Below are positions 33,040-40,762 of a DNA stretch of 51,255 nt, piece by piece. Below the pieces are notes generated by a model. The model did no database searches and was not told the DNA's origin. It saw only the letters and a list, made by a program, of their open reading frames with translations. The translations under genes and the position numbers were made by a program. The stretch comes from an uncultured Ruminococcus sp. (GTDB lineage: Bacteria; Bacillota; Clostridia; Lachnospirales; Lachnospiraceae). The DNA lies in NCBI GenBank assembly GCA_900066355.1, contig FMEL01000008.1:1-51255 (forward strand), written 5' to 3'. Numbering within the stretch: position 1 is the stretch's first letter; every line of letters starts with the position of its first letter.

Positions 33040-34575
33040 TCACACTCTGCGTTTGCGCTTTAATACCAGACGAATGCCAAAAACTTCTTCAAAGAACTGT
33101 ACCTTATCACGAAGCAGTCCAAGTTCCAGAGAAATATCTCTGCTTGAATCAATGATCATCTGCAATTCACGATCTTTCAGCACCACTCTCAGTGCCTCAA
33201 CCTTCTGATAATGGCTGCGGTCCATGGCATTGGCAAGCCGAAGGATTGCCGTCAGTTTTGCTACAAGCAGATACTGCTGCCTGTCAATGCCCGGTCCTCT
33301 GTCATAATTTCCGCAATATACAAACTCTGTTGTATTGTATCTCACTGCACTTGCAATGATCTTTCGTTCTTCGGTAGAAAGTCCGATAATTTCCGTCGCC
33401 ATAATGATCCGGTAGGAACACTCAGCCACATCTGCCATACTGATATACTTGCCACAGTCATGGAGCTGAACCGCAATCTGCAGAAGCAGCCGTTCTCTTG
33501 CTCCCATTCCATGAATTTTTTTCATGCTGTCAAAAATAGTCAGTGCGATATCCGTCGTACCTTTGATATGGTCTTTGCCGGTAGAATAGCGCTTTGCAAT
33601 ATTTCGCGATGCCACCAGTATATCATTTTCGAAATTATGGACGCTCTTTATGAATTTTTTCTTTTCGCCGTAGTCATAGGCAATTCCATCCATAAGTGAA
33701 ACACCCGGAACCCAGATGGATTCAGCCTGGAAGATTTCCAGAAAACTCTTGCAGATGACCATAGTCGGAATCACAAGCGATGCGTATTCCGGATCAATGT
33801 CCATTTCTTCTGCAAGTGCCTGCTCTGTTTTATAAATTATTTTTTCATAGCGTTTTGTAAATTCTTCGCTGGTGATAATATGATCTTCGAGTTCTTCCTG
33901 AAAGATCGTATCTGTCAGAAAATCACCCATCAGGATCACATTTTTGATATCCCGGTCTTTCAGATACAGTCTCTGAAAGGCTGTCAGATCATTACGGATA
34001 AATTCCTTGATCAGCTGGTCGTAATGCGTTGTCGTTTTTTCCAGTTCTTTCAACCGCTCACGAATACGCATGCTTCCCATCTTGAAACTCTGCGTCGTTA
34101 CCAGCGCATCCTTGTCAAACAGAGACACCTGAAGATTACCACCACCAACATCAAGGATCGCCGTTCCTTTCTGAATGATCTTTTTGAATCCGGATTCAAT
34201 CGCAGCAATAGATTTGTATCCCAGAAAATGCTGCTCGGCATTGCTTAAAACCTCGACTCGAATCCCTGTCCGCTGAAAGATCTGTTCCTGCACGATTACC
34301 GGATTTACAATCTCACGGAAAGCACTTGTCGCACATGCACGATAATCTGTCACCCCAAATTCTTTCATCATGCCGGAGAAATCTTTTAAGATCACGCAAA
34401 TCGTATCTACTGTTTCCGGTTCCAACCTGCCGCTGGAATAAGCCCCCTTACCGATTTCCAGACGATATCTGACATCATTCAGTTCCTGAAATCCGATCTT
34501 CTTCGAAAATTCAAAGATCTTCATACTGATCTCATAAGAACCTATGTCGATCGCCGCAAAAGTTGTCATTGCCAT
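33040..34575 (-). CDS. ppx: Exopolyphosphatase / pppGpp phosphohydrolase (Ppx/GppA family) with HD domain
   Basis: Hydrolyses polyphosphate ends and possibly pppGpp. The 511-residue protein has the actin-like ATPase fold: AAIDIGSYEISM (5-16), CATSAFREI and the phosphate-binding LDVGGGNLQVS, then a C-terminal HD-type helical domain (about 325-480) with the metal-site motif HDCGKYIS. I use the ATG at 34575, with AAGGAG nine bases upstream; the frame stays open to 34689 but runs into the upstream gene. It precedes ppk1 and follows the DUF815 ATPase by 23 bases. Confidence 0.92.
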   Translation of the reverse strand: MAMTTFAAIDIGSYEISMKIFEFSKKIGFQELNDVRYRLEIGKGAYSSGRLEPETVDTICVILKDFSGMMKEFGVTDYRACATSAFREIVNPVIVQEQIFQRTGIRVEVLSNAEQHFLGYKSIAAIESGFKKIIQKGTAILDVGGGNLQVSLFDKDALVTTQSFKMGSMRIRERLKELEKTTTHYDQLIKEFIRNDLTAFQRLYLKDRDIKNVILMGDFLTDTIFQEELEDHIITSEEFTKRYEKIIYKTEQALAEEMDIDPEYASLVIPTMVICKSFLEIFQAESIWVPGVSLMDGIAYDYGEKKKFIKSVHNFENDILVASRNIAKRYSTGKDHIKGTTDIALTIFDSMKKIHGMGARERLLLQIAVQLHDCGKYISMADVAECSYRIIMATEIIGLSTEERKIIASAVRYNTTEFVYCGNYDRGPGIDRQQYLLVAKLTAILRLANAMDRSHYQKVEALRVVLKDRELQMIIDSSRDISLELGLLRDKVQFFEEVFGIRLVLKRKRRV

Positions 34576-34598
34576 ACACTCCCGCTCCTTCCCAATTA

Positions 34599-35915
34599 TT
34601 ATGCTTCCTGTGTCTCCTCTTTTCCAAGAAGATGATCGATAAACTGCTGCGCCGTACGTCCTGTCAGACCGCCATGGGAAATTTCCCATTTGCCGGCTTC
34701 CAGAAGAAGCTGATCTTCCGGCATTGAGATTCCGTTACGTTTCGCAAGCGTTTTGACAATCATGTGGAACTCTTTGCGATCCGGCGCACCAAAGTAAATA
34801 CGAACGCCAAAACGATATACCAGTGAAAGCTTTTCCTGCACGGTATCGGAGGAATGGATATCGTCATCTGCGCCTACTTCCAGCTTATCCCCTGCACGCT
34901 CTCTTACTAGATGGCGGCGGTTGCTTGTCGCATAGATCAGAATATTCTCCGGTTTGCGTTCCAGTCCACCCTCGATCACGGCTTTCAGATATTTATATTC
35001 AATCTCAAATTCTTCGAAAGAAAGATCATCCATGTAGATAATAAATTTGTAATTGCGGTCTTTGATCTGGGCAATAACCTGATTCAGATCTACAAACTGA
35101 TGCTTATATACTTCGATGATTCGCAGTCCCTCATCATAATACTGATTCAGGATACCTTTGATGCTGGAAGATTTACCTGTTCCTGCATCACCGAACAGCA
35201 GACAGTTATTTGCCTTTCTTCCACGTACAAATGCCTCTGTATTTTCGATGAGTTTCTGTTTTGGTATCTCATAGCCGACCAGATCATCCAGACGTACATG
35301 CGCGATCCTTGTCACCGGTACGATCACTGCCCTGCCGTTCTCATCATGTTCAATGCGGAATGCTTTGTGAAGTCCGAGTTTTCCTACGCCGAAGTCTTTG
35401 TAGAACCGGACCATGTCTGCCATAAATTCTTCAGTATCTTTGGCAACTGCCAGTGTTTTGCTCATCTCACAGATACGGTCACGGATACGTTTGTTAAACA
35501 TTTTGCCGGTATCCTGCGGTGCTTCATAATTGCAGAGGATTCCACAGCAGGATGTATGAAACAGTTTGTCCAACACTGTCAGATCAAAGTCATAGAGTTC
35601 TTTAAAAATCGCAAAATCATGAAGTGCAAGCTGATTGATACTGCCTTCAATCGCACCTCTGATCTCGCTCGCAGTACTGAATGCATTTTCATGATTTACC
35701 AGAAGAAGTGTAAGATAATCGTGCCACAGATTTCCCGTAAATCCATAAGAACCTGCAATTTCGATCAGACCGTTGACGCATTCATAAAATTCTTCTTCCA
35801 TCTCGCTTGCATTGACTGCTGATTTTTCACTTGCATCCATAAGCGCTGTCATTTTGTCCAGTATATCTCCATGCTCAAATCCACGATAGAGCACGCATTC
35901 TTTTACACGTGTCAT
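34599..35915 (-). CDS. DUF815 family AAA ATPase
   Basis: A 438-residue ATP-binding protein. The N-terminal half (about 1-200) is helical and family-specific. The C-terminal half is an AAA+ core with Walker A FGDAGTGKSSS (about 253-263), Walker B FIIYMDDLSFEE, the sensor-like IYATSNRRHLVRER and the RFGVRIYF region. These match DUF815, a family with no established function. The ATG at 35915 has AGGAGG nine bases ahead, at the end of pheA. It lies in the folC-to-PTS operon. Confidence 0.88.
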   Translation of the reverse strand: MTRVKECVLYRGFEHGDILDKMTALMDASEKSAVNASEMEEEFYECVNGLIEIAGSYGFTGNLWHDYLTLLLVNHENAFSTASEIRGAIEGSINQLALHDFAIFKELYDFDLTVLDKLFHTSCCGILCNYEAPQDTGKMFNKRIRDRICEMSKTLAVAKDTEEFMADMVRFYKDFGVGKLGLHKAFRIEHDENGRAVIVPVTRIAHVRLDDLVGYEIPKQKLIENTEAFVRGRKANNCLLFGDAGTGKSSSIKGILNQYYDEGLRIIEVYKHQFVDLNQVIAQIKDRNYKFIIYMDDLSFEEFEIEYKYLKAVIEGGLERKPENILIYATSNRRHLVRERAGDKLEVGADDDIHSSDTVQEKLSLVYRFGVRIYFGAPDRKEFHMIVKTLAKRNGISMPEDQLLLEAGKWEISHGGLTGRTAQQFIDHLLGKEETQEA

Positions 35916-35919
35916 TTTA

Positions 35920-37068
35920 TTATTCCTCCTGCTGTCCGTAATTTCCAAGTACTCTCATGCGATTTGCTTCTGCTTCAAGACCGCGCAGTGCATTTTTGAC
36001 TGCCGGGTCTTCCAGATTACCCTCAAAATCTACAAAAAATCTGTATTCCCATTTCTTTCCGGTGATCGGGCGGGATTCAATCTTTGTCATGCTCAGTCCG
36101 TTATAAATAAAATGTGACAGCATATGATAAAGTGTTCCGCTCTCATGAGGCAGCTCGAAGCTTACGCTGATTTTTGCCGCACTCTTTTCATAAACCGGAT
36201 GTGCACTTACAATAATAAATCTGGTGACATTTTCCTCATTATAACAGATGTTTTCCGCCATAACAGATAGTCCGTAAAGCTCTCCTGCTGCACGGCTTGC
36301 AATCGCCGCCTGTGTTCTGTCCAGTTCTTCATGGATCTTCTTTGCTGCACCTGCTGTGTTTTCGGTCTTAACTGCTTTCCAGTCCGGATGACTTTCCAGA
36401 TATTTTTTGCACTGCGCAAGTGCCTGCGGATGAGAATAAACGGTTTTGATTTCTTCAAGAGAACTTCCCGGAATGCCAAGCAGTACATGCTCTACTTTCA
36501 TCCCCTGCTCTCCGACAATATAAAGCTGATACTCTGTAAGCAGGTCATAAATATCTGTCACAATTCCTTCTGTTGAATTTTCAATAGGAAGCACTGCATA
36601 ATCTGCCTTGCCGGAAGCAACCTCTTCCATCGCATCACGGAATGTTTTTACATGGTAGCTGTTGATCGCATCAGAAAAATATGCACGCATGGCGGCATAG
36701 CTGTATGCGCCCTCCACTCCCTGAAATACTACATTGACTCCGGTCAGCGGCAGTGCCTCGACCATTTTGTAGTCTTTGATGTCATTTTCGACACCATTTT
36801 TTGTCAGAAGCTGATACTGACGTTTGCGGCTGATCGCCATGATCTGCTGAAACAGTTCCTGTGCACCAAGTTCATTAAATTCACCGTGTGCAGCATCCTT
36901 AAGAACCGTGATCTTATCCTGTTCCCTTTTAGGATCCAGTACCTTCTTGCCTGTATGTATCTTGTATTCTGCAACATTCTCGCAGACTTTCATTCTTTTT
37001 TCAAAAAGCCGTAAGATCTCCTTATCAATGATATCTATCTCTTTACGGCATTCCTGTAAATCTGTCAT
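35920..37068 (-). CDS. pheA: Bifunctional chorismate mutase / prephenate dehydratase
   Basis: Converts chorismate to prephenate and then phenylpyruvate for phenylalanine synthesis. The 382-residue protein has an AroQ-type mutase domain (about 1-85, CRKEIDIIDKEILRLFEKRM), the dehydratase domain (about 110-290, with FQGVEGAYSYAAM, IENSTEGIVTD and the VTRFIIV segment), and an ACT domain (about 300-380) with the phenylalanine-sensing motif ESRP. Feedback inhibition by phenylalanine is therefore expected. Its ATG overlaps the folC stop codon by four bases (ATGA), implying coupled translation. Confidence 0.96.
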   Translation of the reverse strand: MTDLQECRKEIDIIDKEILRLFEKRMKVCENVAEYKIHTGKKVLDPKREQDKITVLKDAAHGEFNELGAQELFQQIMAISRKRQYQLLTKNGVENDIKDYKMVEALPLTGVNVVFQGVEGAYSYAAMRAYFSDAINSYHVKTFRDAMEEVASGKADYAVLPIENSTEGIVTDIYDLLTEYQLYIVGEQGMKVEHVLLGIPGSSLEEIKTVYSHPQALAQCKKYLESHPDWKAVKTENTAGAAKKIHEELDRTQAAIASRAAGELYGLSVMAENICYNEENVTRFIIVSAHPVYEKSAAKISVSFELPHESGTLYHMLSHFIYNGLSMTKIESRPITGKKWEYRFFVDFEGNLEDPAVKNALRGLEAEANRMRVLGNYGQQEE

Positions 37069-38363
37069 AAGTTCTTTTCCTCCCGGTTTTTGACAATTGC
37101 TGTGATCTCTCCGATAAAAGAAAGCGATCCAAAAGAAAGGATGAGATCCTCTCGCTCAGCCATGGCAAACACCTTATTTACCGCATCCTGTATATTCTCT
37201 GCTGCCTGTACATGTGGATTGCACTCCCGCACGGCTTCTGCCAGTTCCTGCGCCGGCAGTGCCCGTGGGTTATGCGGTGTCTCAATCGTAACAATCTGTT
37301 CTGCATAAGGACATAACTTCCTGATAATATAAGAATAATCTTTGTCACGGAAAACTCCCATGATAAAGTACATCTTCCGTCCTTTAAAATATTTGCGAAC
37401 TGAATCTTCAAGCATATCTGCTGCTGCCGGATTGTGTGCCCCATCCACAATAAACAAGGGATTTCTGTGGATGATCGTCAGACGACCATTCCATTTTGTC
37501 TCTTCAAGTCCTTTTTTGCGCTGTTCCACTGTTGTCGGATAGCCTTTATGATTCAAAACTTCCAGTGCGTCCAGTGCAAGTGCAGCATTCTCTGTCTGAT
37601 AAGAACCTGCCAGTGAGATTTTGTATGTTTCTTCCCGATACTCCAGTATCTGTCCTGCAAAATCCTCTTTAAGTGCTTTTATAGAATTTAAATCTGTCTC
37701 TGTCAAATCCGCACCTTTTTCCTGACATACGTTTCGAATGACTTCCATCGTCTCCGGCTGCTGTCCGACCGTTACAACACTGCAACCCGGTTTGATGATA
37801 CCGGCTTTTTTCTGTGCGATCTCTGCAAGTGTATTTCCAAGAAATGCCTGATGATCCATACTGATCGGAACAAGAACTGCAAGCACTGTATTTTTTATAA
37901 TATTTGTCGCATCCAGATTACCGCCCATTCCGACTTCCAGAATCACCAGATCACATTTTTCTTCTGCAAAAAATAAAAATGCCACCGCCGTTTCTATTTC
38001 AAATGGGGTGGGATGTGCAAGACCTTCTTCTGTCATTTCTTCAATTGCTGCAGCAACCCTTGTGATATATCCGGCAAACGCTTCCCGGCTGACTGCCCTG
38101 CCATCCACTTCCATCTTCTCTCTGTATGAATATACCGAAGGAGAAATATATCTTCCGACACGATATCCTGCATCTGAAAGAGTGGTGTACAGATAAGCGA
38201 TCACCGAACCCTTGCCGTTGGTTCCTGCCACGTGTACGTATTTTAACCGGTCCTGGGGATTCCCAAGACGGTTCATCAGTTCTTTTATATTTGTAAGATC
38301 CAGAGCGCCGCCCGCATACTGATCCGCGTCTTTTACATACGCTCTGCTTTGCTGATAATCCAT
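37065..38363 (-). CDS. folC: Folylpolyglutamate synthase / dihydrofolate synthase
   Basis: Adds glutamates to folates. The 432-residue Mur-ligase-type protein has the P-loop GTNGKGS (47-53), the EVGMGGNLDATN motif, ISMDHQAFLG, and the C-terminal VDGAHNPAA. I choose the ATG at 38363, with AGGAG eight bases upstream; the longer frame to 38453 runs back through the promoter. It heads an operon folC-pheA-DUF815-ppx-ppk1-PTS IIC, with gaps between -4 and about 24 bases. Confidence 0.94.
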   Translation of the reverse strand: MDYQQSRAYVKDADQYAGGALDLTNIKELMNRLGNPQDRLKYVHVAGTNGKGSVIAYLYTTLSDAGYRVGRYISPSVYSYREKMEVDGRAVSREAFAGYITRVAAAIEEMTEEGLAHPTPFEIETAVAFLFFAEEKCDLVILEVGMGGNLDATNIIKNTVLAVLVPISMDHQAFLGNTLAEIAQKKAGIIKPGCSVVTVGQQPETMEVIRNVCQEKGADLTETDLNSIKALKEDFAGQILEYREETYKISLAGSYQTENAALALDALEVLNHKGYPTTVEQRKKGLEETKWNGRLTIIHRNPLFIVDGAHNPAAADMLEDSVRKYFKGRKMYFIMGVFRDKDYSYIIRKLCPYAEQIVTIETPHNPRALPAQELAEAVRECNPHVQAAENIQDAVNKVFAMAEREDLILSFGSLSFIGEITAIVKNREEKNL

Positions 38364-38392
38364 TTTATGTACTCCTAATATTGATAATTGTT

Positions 38393-38431
38393 TATTACTA
38401 GTAATATAGCATTTACGTATCTTTTTTTCAA
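38393..38431 (-). promoter_or_regulatory. Promoter of the folC operon with overlapping palindrome
   Basis: Minus strand: -35 TTGAAA (38426-38431), 17-bp spacer, -10 TATATT (38403-38408). A perfect 14-bp palindrome TATTACTAGTAATA (38393-38406) covers the -10 box and the expected start point, a typical repressor-site position. The regulator is unknown. Confidence 0.68.
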
Positions 38432-38491
38432 GACCGGGACATACTAGAATCAAAGTTTTACAACAAATTCACATGATCAGGAGGGTCTGAC

Positions 38492-38887
38492 ATGAATCAG
38501 AATCTCTCGAATTTTTTCCTCTGCGGATCTGCCGGATGGTGCCTCGAAATCCTGTGGACCGGGCTGCATTCTCTGCTCGACGGTCAGCGTACCATGAACG
38601 GCAAAACTTCTCTTTTGATGTTTCCCATTTACGGCTGTGCTGCAGTCATCGCACCGCTGTATGCCAGAATTTACACGTTTCCTCTTTTTTACAGAGGACT
38701 TCTTTATATGTTTGGCTTTTATCTGGTGGAATTTTTAAGCGGAAGCGTTCTCAAACATTTCAGCATGTGTCCATGGGACTACAGCGGTGCAGCTTTTCAG
38801 TATCGTGGAATTATCCGTCTTGACTATGCTCCGCTATGGTTTGCCGCCGGACTTATTTTCGAAAAAATCCTGACAAAAGTATCTTGA
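38492..38887 (+). CDS. CmpB-like small membrane protein (putative ABC transporter permease family)
   Basis: A 131-residue protein with about four hydrophobic segments and the family pattern GWCLEILWTG (15-24), PIYGCAAVIAPLY, FYLVEFLSG, CPWDYSGA and DYAPLWFAAGL. Databases usually label this family a putative ABC transporter permease, but no ATPase is nearby and the function is unestablished. CAGGAGG precedes the ATG. It is divergent from folC; its own promoter is not clear, and the pyrB promoter overlaps its stop codon. Confidence 0.85.
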   Translation: MNQNLSNFFLCGSAGWCLEILWTGLHSLLDGQRTMNGKTSLLMFPIYGCAAVIAPLYARIYTFPLFYRGLLYMFGFYLVEFLSGSVLKHFSMCPWDYSGAAFQYRGIIRLDYAPLWFAAGLIFEKILTKVS

Positions 38888-38912
38888 AAAAATGATTCCA
38901 CTAGTATATGAT
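38884..38912 (+). promoter_or_regulatory. Promoter of pyrBI
   Basis: Plus strand: -35 TTGAAA (38884-38889, overlapping the stop codon of the preceding gene), 17-bp spacer, -10 TATGAT (38907-38912). The leader to pyrB is about 45 bases, with no PyrR-type attenuator visible. Confidence 0.65.
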
Positions 38913-38962
38913 TGTGCAAGAGAGAATTTTACAATTTTCCGCACCAACAAGGGAGGTATTAC

Positions 38963-39883
38963 ATGAGACATTTAATGAGCCCGTTGGATCTCACGAAAGA
39001 AGAACTCGACGATCTTCTGACACTGGCCAGCGACATCGAAAAAAATCCATCCAAATACGCGCATGTCTGCGACGATAAGCGACTTGCCACCTGTTTTTAT
39101 GAACCAAGTACACGTACACGATTAAGTTTTGAAGCTGCTATGATGAACCTCGGCGGCAAAGTTTTAGGTTTCTCATCAGCCGGTTCCAGCTCTGCTTCCA
39201 AAGGCGAAAGTGTTGCCGATACAATTCGTGTTGTTTCCTGTTATGCAGATATCTGCGCTATGCGTCACCCGAAAGAAGGTGCTCCGCTGGTCGCTTCTAT
39301 GGCATCTTCTATTCCTGTTATCAACGCCGGTGACGGTGGTCATCAGCATCCTACTCAGACGCTTACCGATCTTCTTACTATTCGTTCCCTTAAAGGAAGG
39401 CTTGATAACCTTACTATCGGTCTGTGTGGTGACCTGAAATTCGGACGTACCGTTCATTCTCTGATCGAAGCTCTGGTACTTCGTTATTCAAATGTTAAAT
39501 TTGTCCTCATCTCACCGGAAGAACTTCGCGTACCAAGCTATATCCGCGAAGATATCCTTGAGAAACATAATGTGGAATTCGAAGAAGTAGAGCGTCTGGA
39601 AGATGCACTTCCGAAACTCGATATTCTCTACATGACACGTGTACAGAAAGAACGTTTCTTCAACGAAGAGGATTACGTACGCATGAAAGACTTCTACATA
39701 CTGGACAAACAGAAAATGGAACTTGCTCCGAAGGACATGTACATTCTTCATCCGCTTCCGCGAGTAAATGAAATTGCCGTTGAAGTCGATGATGATCCGC
39801 GTGCCGCATATTTCAAGCAGGCACAGTATGGTGTCTATGTTCGTATGGCACTGATTCTCAGATTACTGGAGGTGGAAGTATAA
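38963..39883 (+). CDS. pyrB: Aspartate carbamoyltransferase catalytic subunit
   Basis: Catalyses the committed step of pyrimidine synthesis, carbamoyl phosphate plus aspartate to carbamoyl aspartate. The 306-residue protein has the carbamoyl-phosphate site STRTR (in YEPSTRTRLSFE, about 51-62), AGDGGHQHPTQTL, DLKFGRTVHSL and HPLPRVNEI near the C-terminus. GGGAGG precedes the ATG at 38963; the frame is open to 38912 but without a ribosome site. Its stop codon shares one base with the pyrI start (TAATG), fitting assembly of a catalytic-regulatory complex. Confidence 0.97.
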   Translation: MRHLMSPLDLTKEELDDLLTLASDIEKNPSKYAHVCDDKRLATCFYEPSTRTRLSFEAAMMNLGGKVLGFSSAGSSSASKGESVADTIRVVSCYADICAMRHPKEGAPLVASMASSIPVINAGDGGHQHPTQTLTDLLTIRSLKGRLDNLTIGLCGDLKFGRTVHSLIEALVLRYSNVKFVLISPEELRVPSYIREDILEKHNVEFEEVERLEDALPKLDILYMTRVQKERFFNEEDYVRMKDFYILDKQKMELAPKDMYILHPLPRVNEIAVEVDDDPRAAYFKQAQYGVYVRMALILRLLEVEV

Positions 39884-40320
39884 TGTTAAACGTTGGAGCA
39901 CTTCACGAAGGTTTTGTACTTGACCATATCAAGGCCGGCAAAGCCATGACAATCTATCATGACCTGAAACTCGACAAACTTGACTGCACCGTTGCAATCA
40001 TTAAAAATGCAAAGAGCAACAAAATGGGTGTCAAAGATATCATCAAAGTAGAATGCCCGATTGAAAACCTTGATCTGGATATTCTCGGTTTCATTGATCA
40101 CAACATCACAGTAAACATCATCAAAGATGAAAAGATCGTCGAAAAAAGGATCCTGAAACTTCCGAAACAGATAACAAACGTTATCAAATGTAAAAACCCT
40201 CGCTGTATCACTTCAATCGAGCAGGGTCTGGATCATGTATTCATCCTTGCTGATCCTGAAAAAGAAGTATACCGCTGCAAATACTGCGAAGAGAAATACA
40301 GAGGCAAACGTAATAAATAA
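39883..40320 (+). CDS. pyrI: Aspartate carbamoyltransferase regulatory subunit
   Basis: Binds nucleotides to tune PyrB allosterically. The 145-residue protein has the N-terminal nucleotide-binding domain (about 1-95) and the C-terminal zinc domain with four cysteines (C-x4-C in CKNPRC and C-x2-C in CKYC) that contact the catalytic subunit. Translationally coupled to pyrB. The presence of pyrI indicates the enteric-type regulated enzyme rather than the PyrI-less Bacillus form. Confidence 0.97.
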   Translation: MLNVGALHEGFVLDHIKAGKAMTIYHDLKLDKLDCTVAIIKNAKSNKMGVKDIIKVECPIENLDLDILGFIDHNITVNIIKDEKIVEKRILKLPKQITNVIKCKNPRCITSIEQGLDHVFILADPEKEVYRCKYCEEKYRGKRNK

Positions 40321-40326
40321 TTACAT

Positions 40327-40365
40327 AACAAAAAAGAAACGTCGTAATGACGTTTCTTTTTTGTT
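40327..40365. terminator. Bidirectional terminator between pyrI and rnpB
   Basis: A perfect 17-bp stem (40327-40343 with 40349-40365, core AAAGAAACGTC/GACGTTTCTTT) with a five-base loop and A/T runs at both flanks. It serves pyrBI on the plus strand and RNase P RNA on the minus strand. Confidence 0.88.
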
Positions 40366-40717
40366 GCAAGCAGGCCGATAAGCCGGGTTATGTCGTTGAG
40401 TGATCATCTGTCTAGGCCATCCGTTGCCAGATGGCTCAAGCGACCCACCTGAAAGCACGACGGGCAGCCGTATCGCTTTCGTTTCGGTCTTGCTTCGAAT
40501 GGAGTTTACATGTGCCCGTTCTGTTACCACAACGGCGGTAGTCTCTTACACTGCCTTTCCACCCTTACCTTCATAAAGAAGGCGGTTTATTTCTGTTGCA
40601 CTGGTCTGGGAGTTGCCTCCACCGGACGTTATCCGGCATCCTGCCCTATGAAGCCCGGACTTTCCTCGTCTGCACCCTTTCGTCTGTACAGCCGCGATCA
40701 CCTGGTCTGCTTGCGCA
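40366..40717 (-). ncRNA. rnpB: RNase P RNA (class A)
   Basis: The catalytic RNA that trims tRNA 5' leaders. The minus strand contains the hallmark segments GAGGAAAGTCCGGGCTTC (CR-I), AGGGTGGAAAGGCAGTG and, near the 3' end, ACATAACCCGGCTTATCG. The terminal P1 helix pairs GCAAGCAG near the 5' end with CTGCTTGC at the 3' end. Ends are set by P1 and by the promoter, with an uncertainty of a few bases. No protein gene lies within it. Confidence 0.95.
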
Positions 40718-40723
40718 AATGCT

Positions 40724-40753
40724 ATTCTAACACAAAAGTAGTATTAAAGTAAA
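40724..40753 (-). promoter_or_regulatory. Promoter of rnpB
   Basis: Minus strand: -10 TAGAAT (40724-40729) with extended TG, 18-bp spacer, -35 TTTACT (40748-40753). The predicted start lies at the 5' end of the P1 helix. The -35 box begins 10 bases after the giant gene's stop codon. Confidence 0.68.
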
Positions 40754-40762
40754 GTTTTAATT

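Noticed and set aside
34911..35822. Plus-strand open frame of 303 codons opposite the DUF815 gene
   Set aside because: Antisense shadow of a well-supported AAA ATPase gene, without start signals.
38364..38453. Longer folC start
   Set aside because: It would translate through the -10/-35 promoter boxes and lacks a ribosome site; the ATG at 38363 has AGGAG.
40510..40752. Small open frame within RNase P RNA
   Set aside because: The region is covered by conserved rnpB structure; open frames here are chance.
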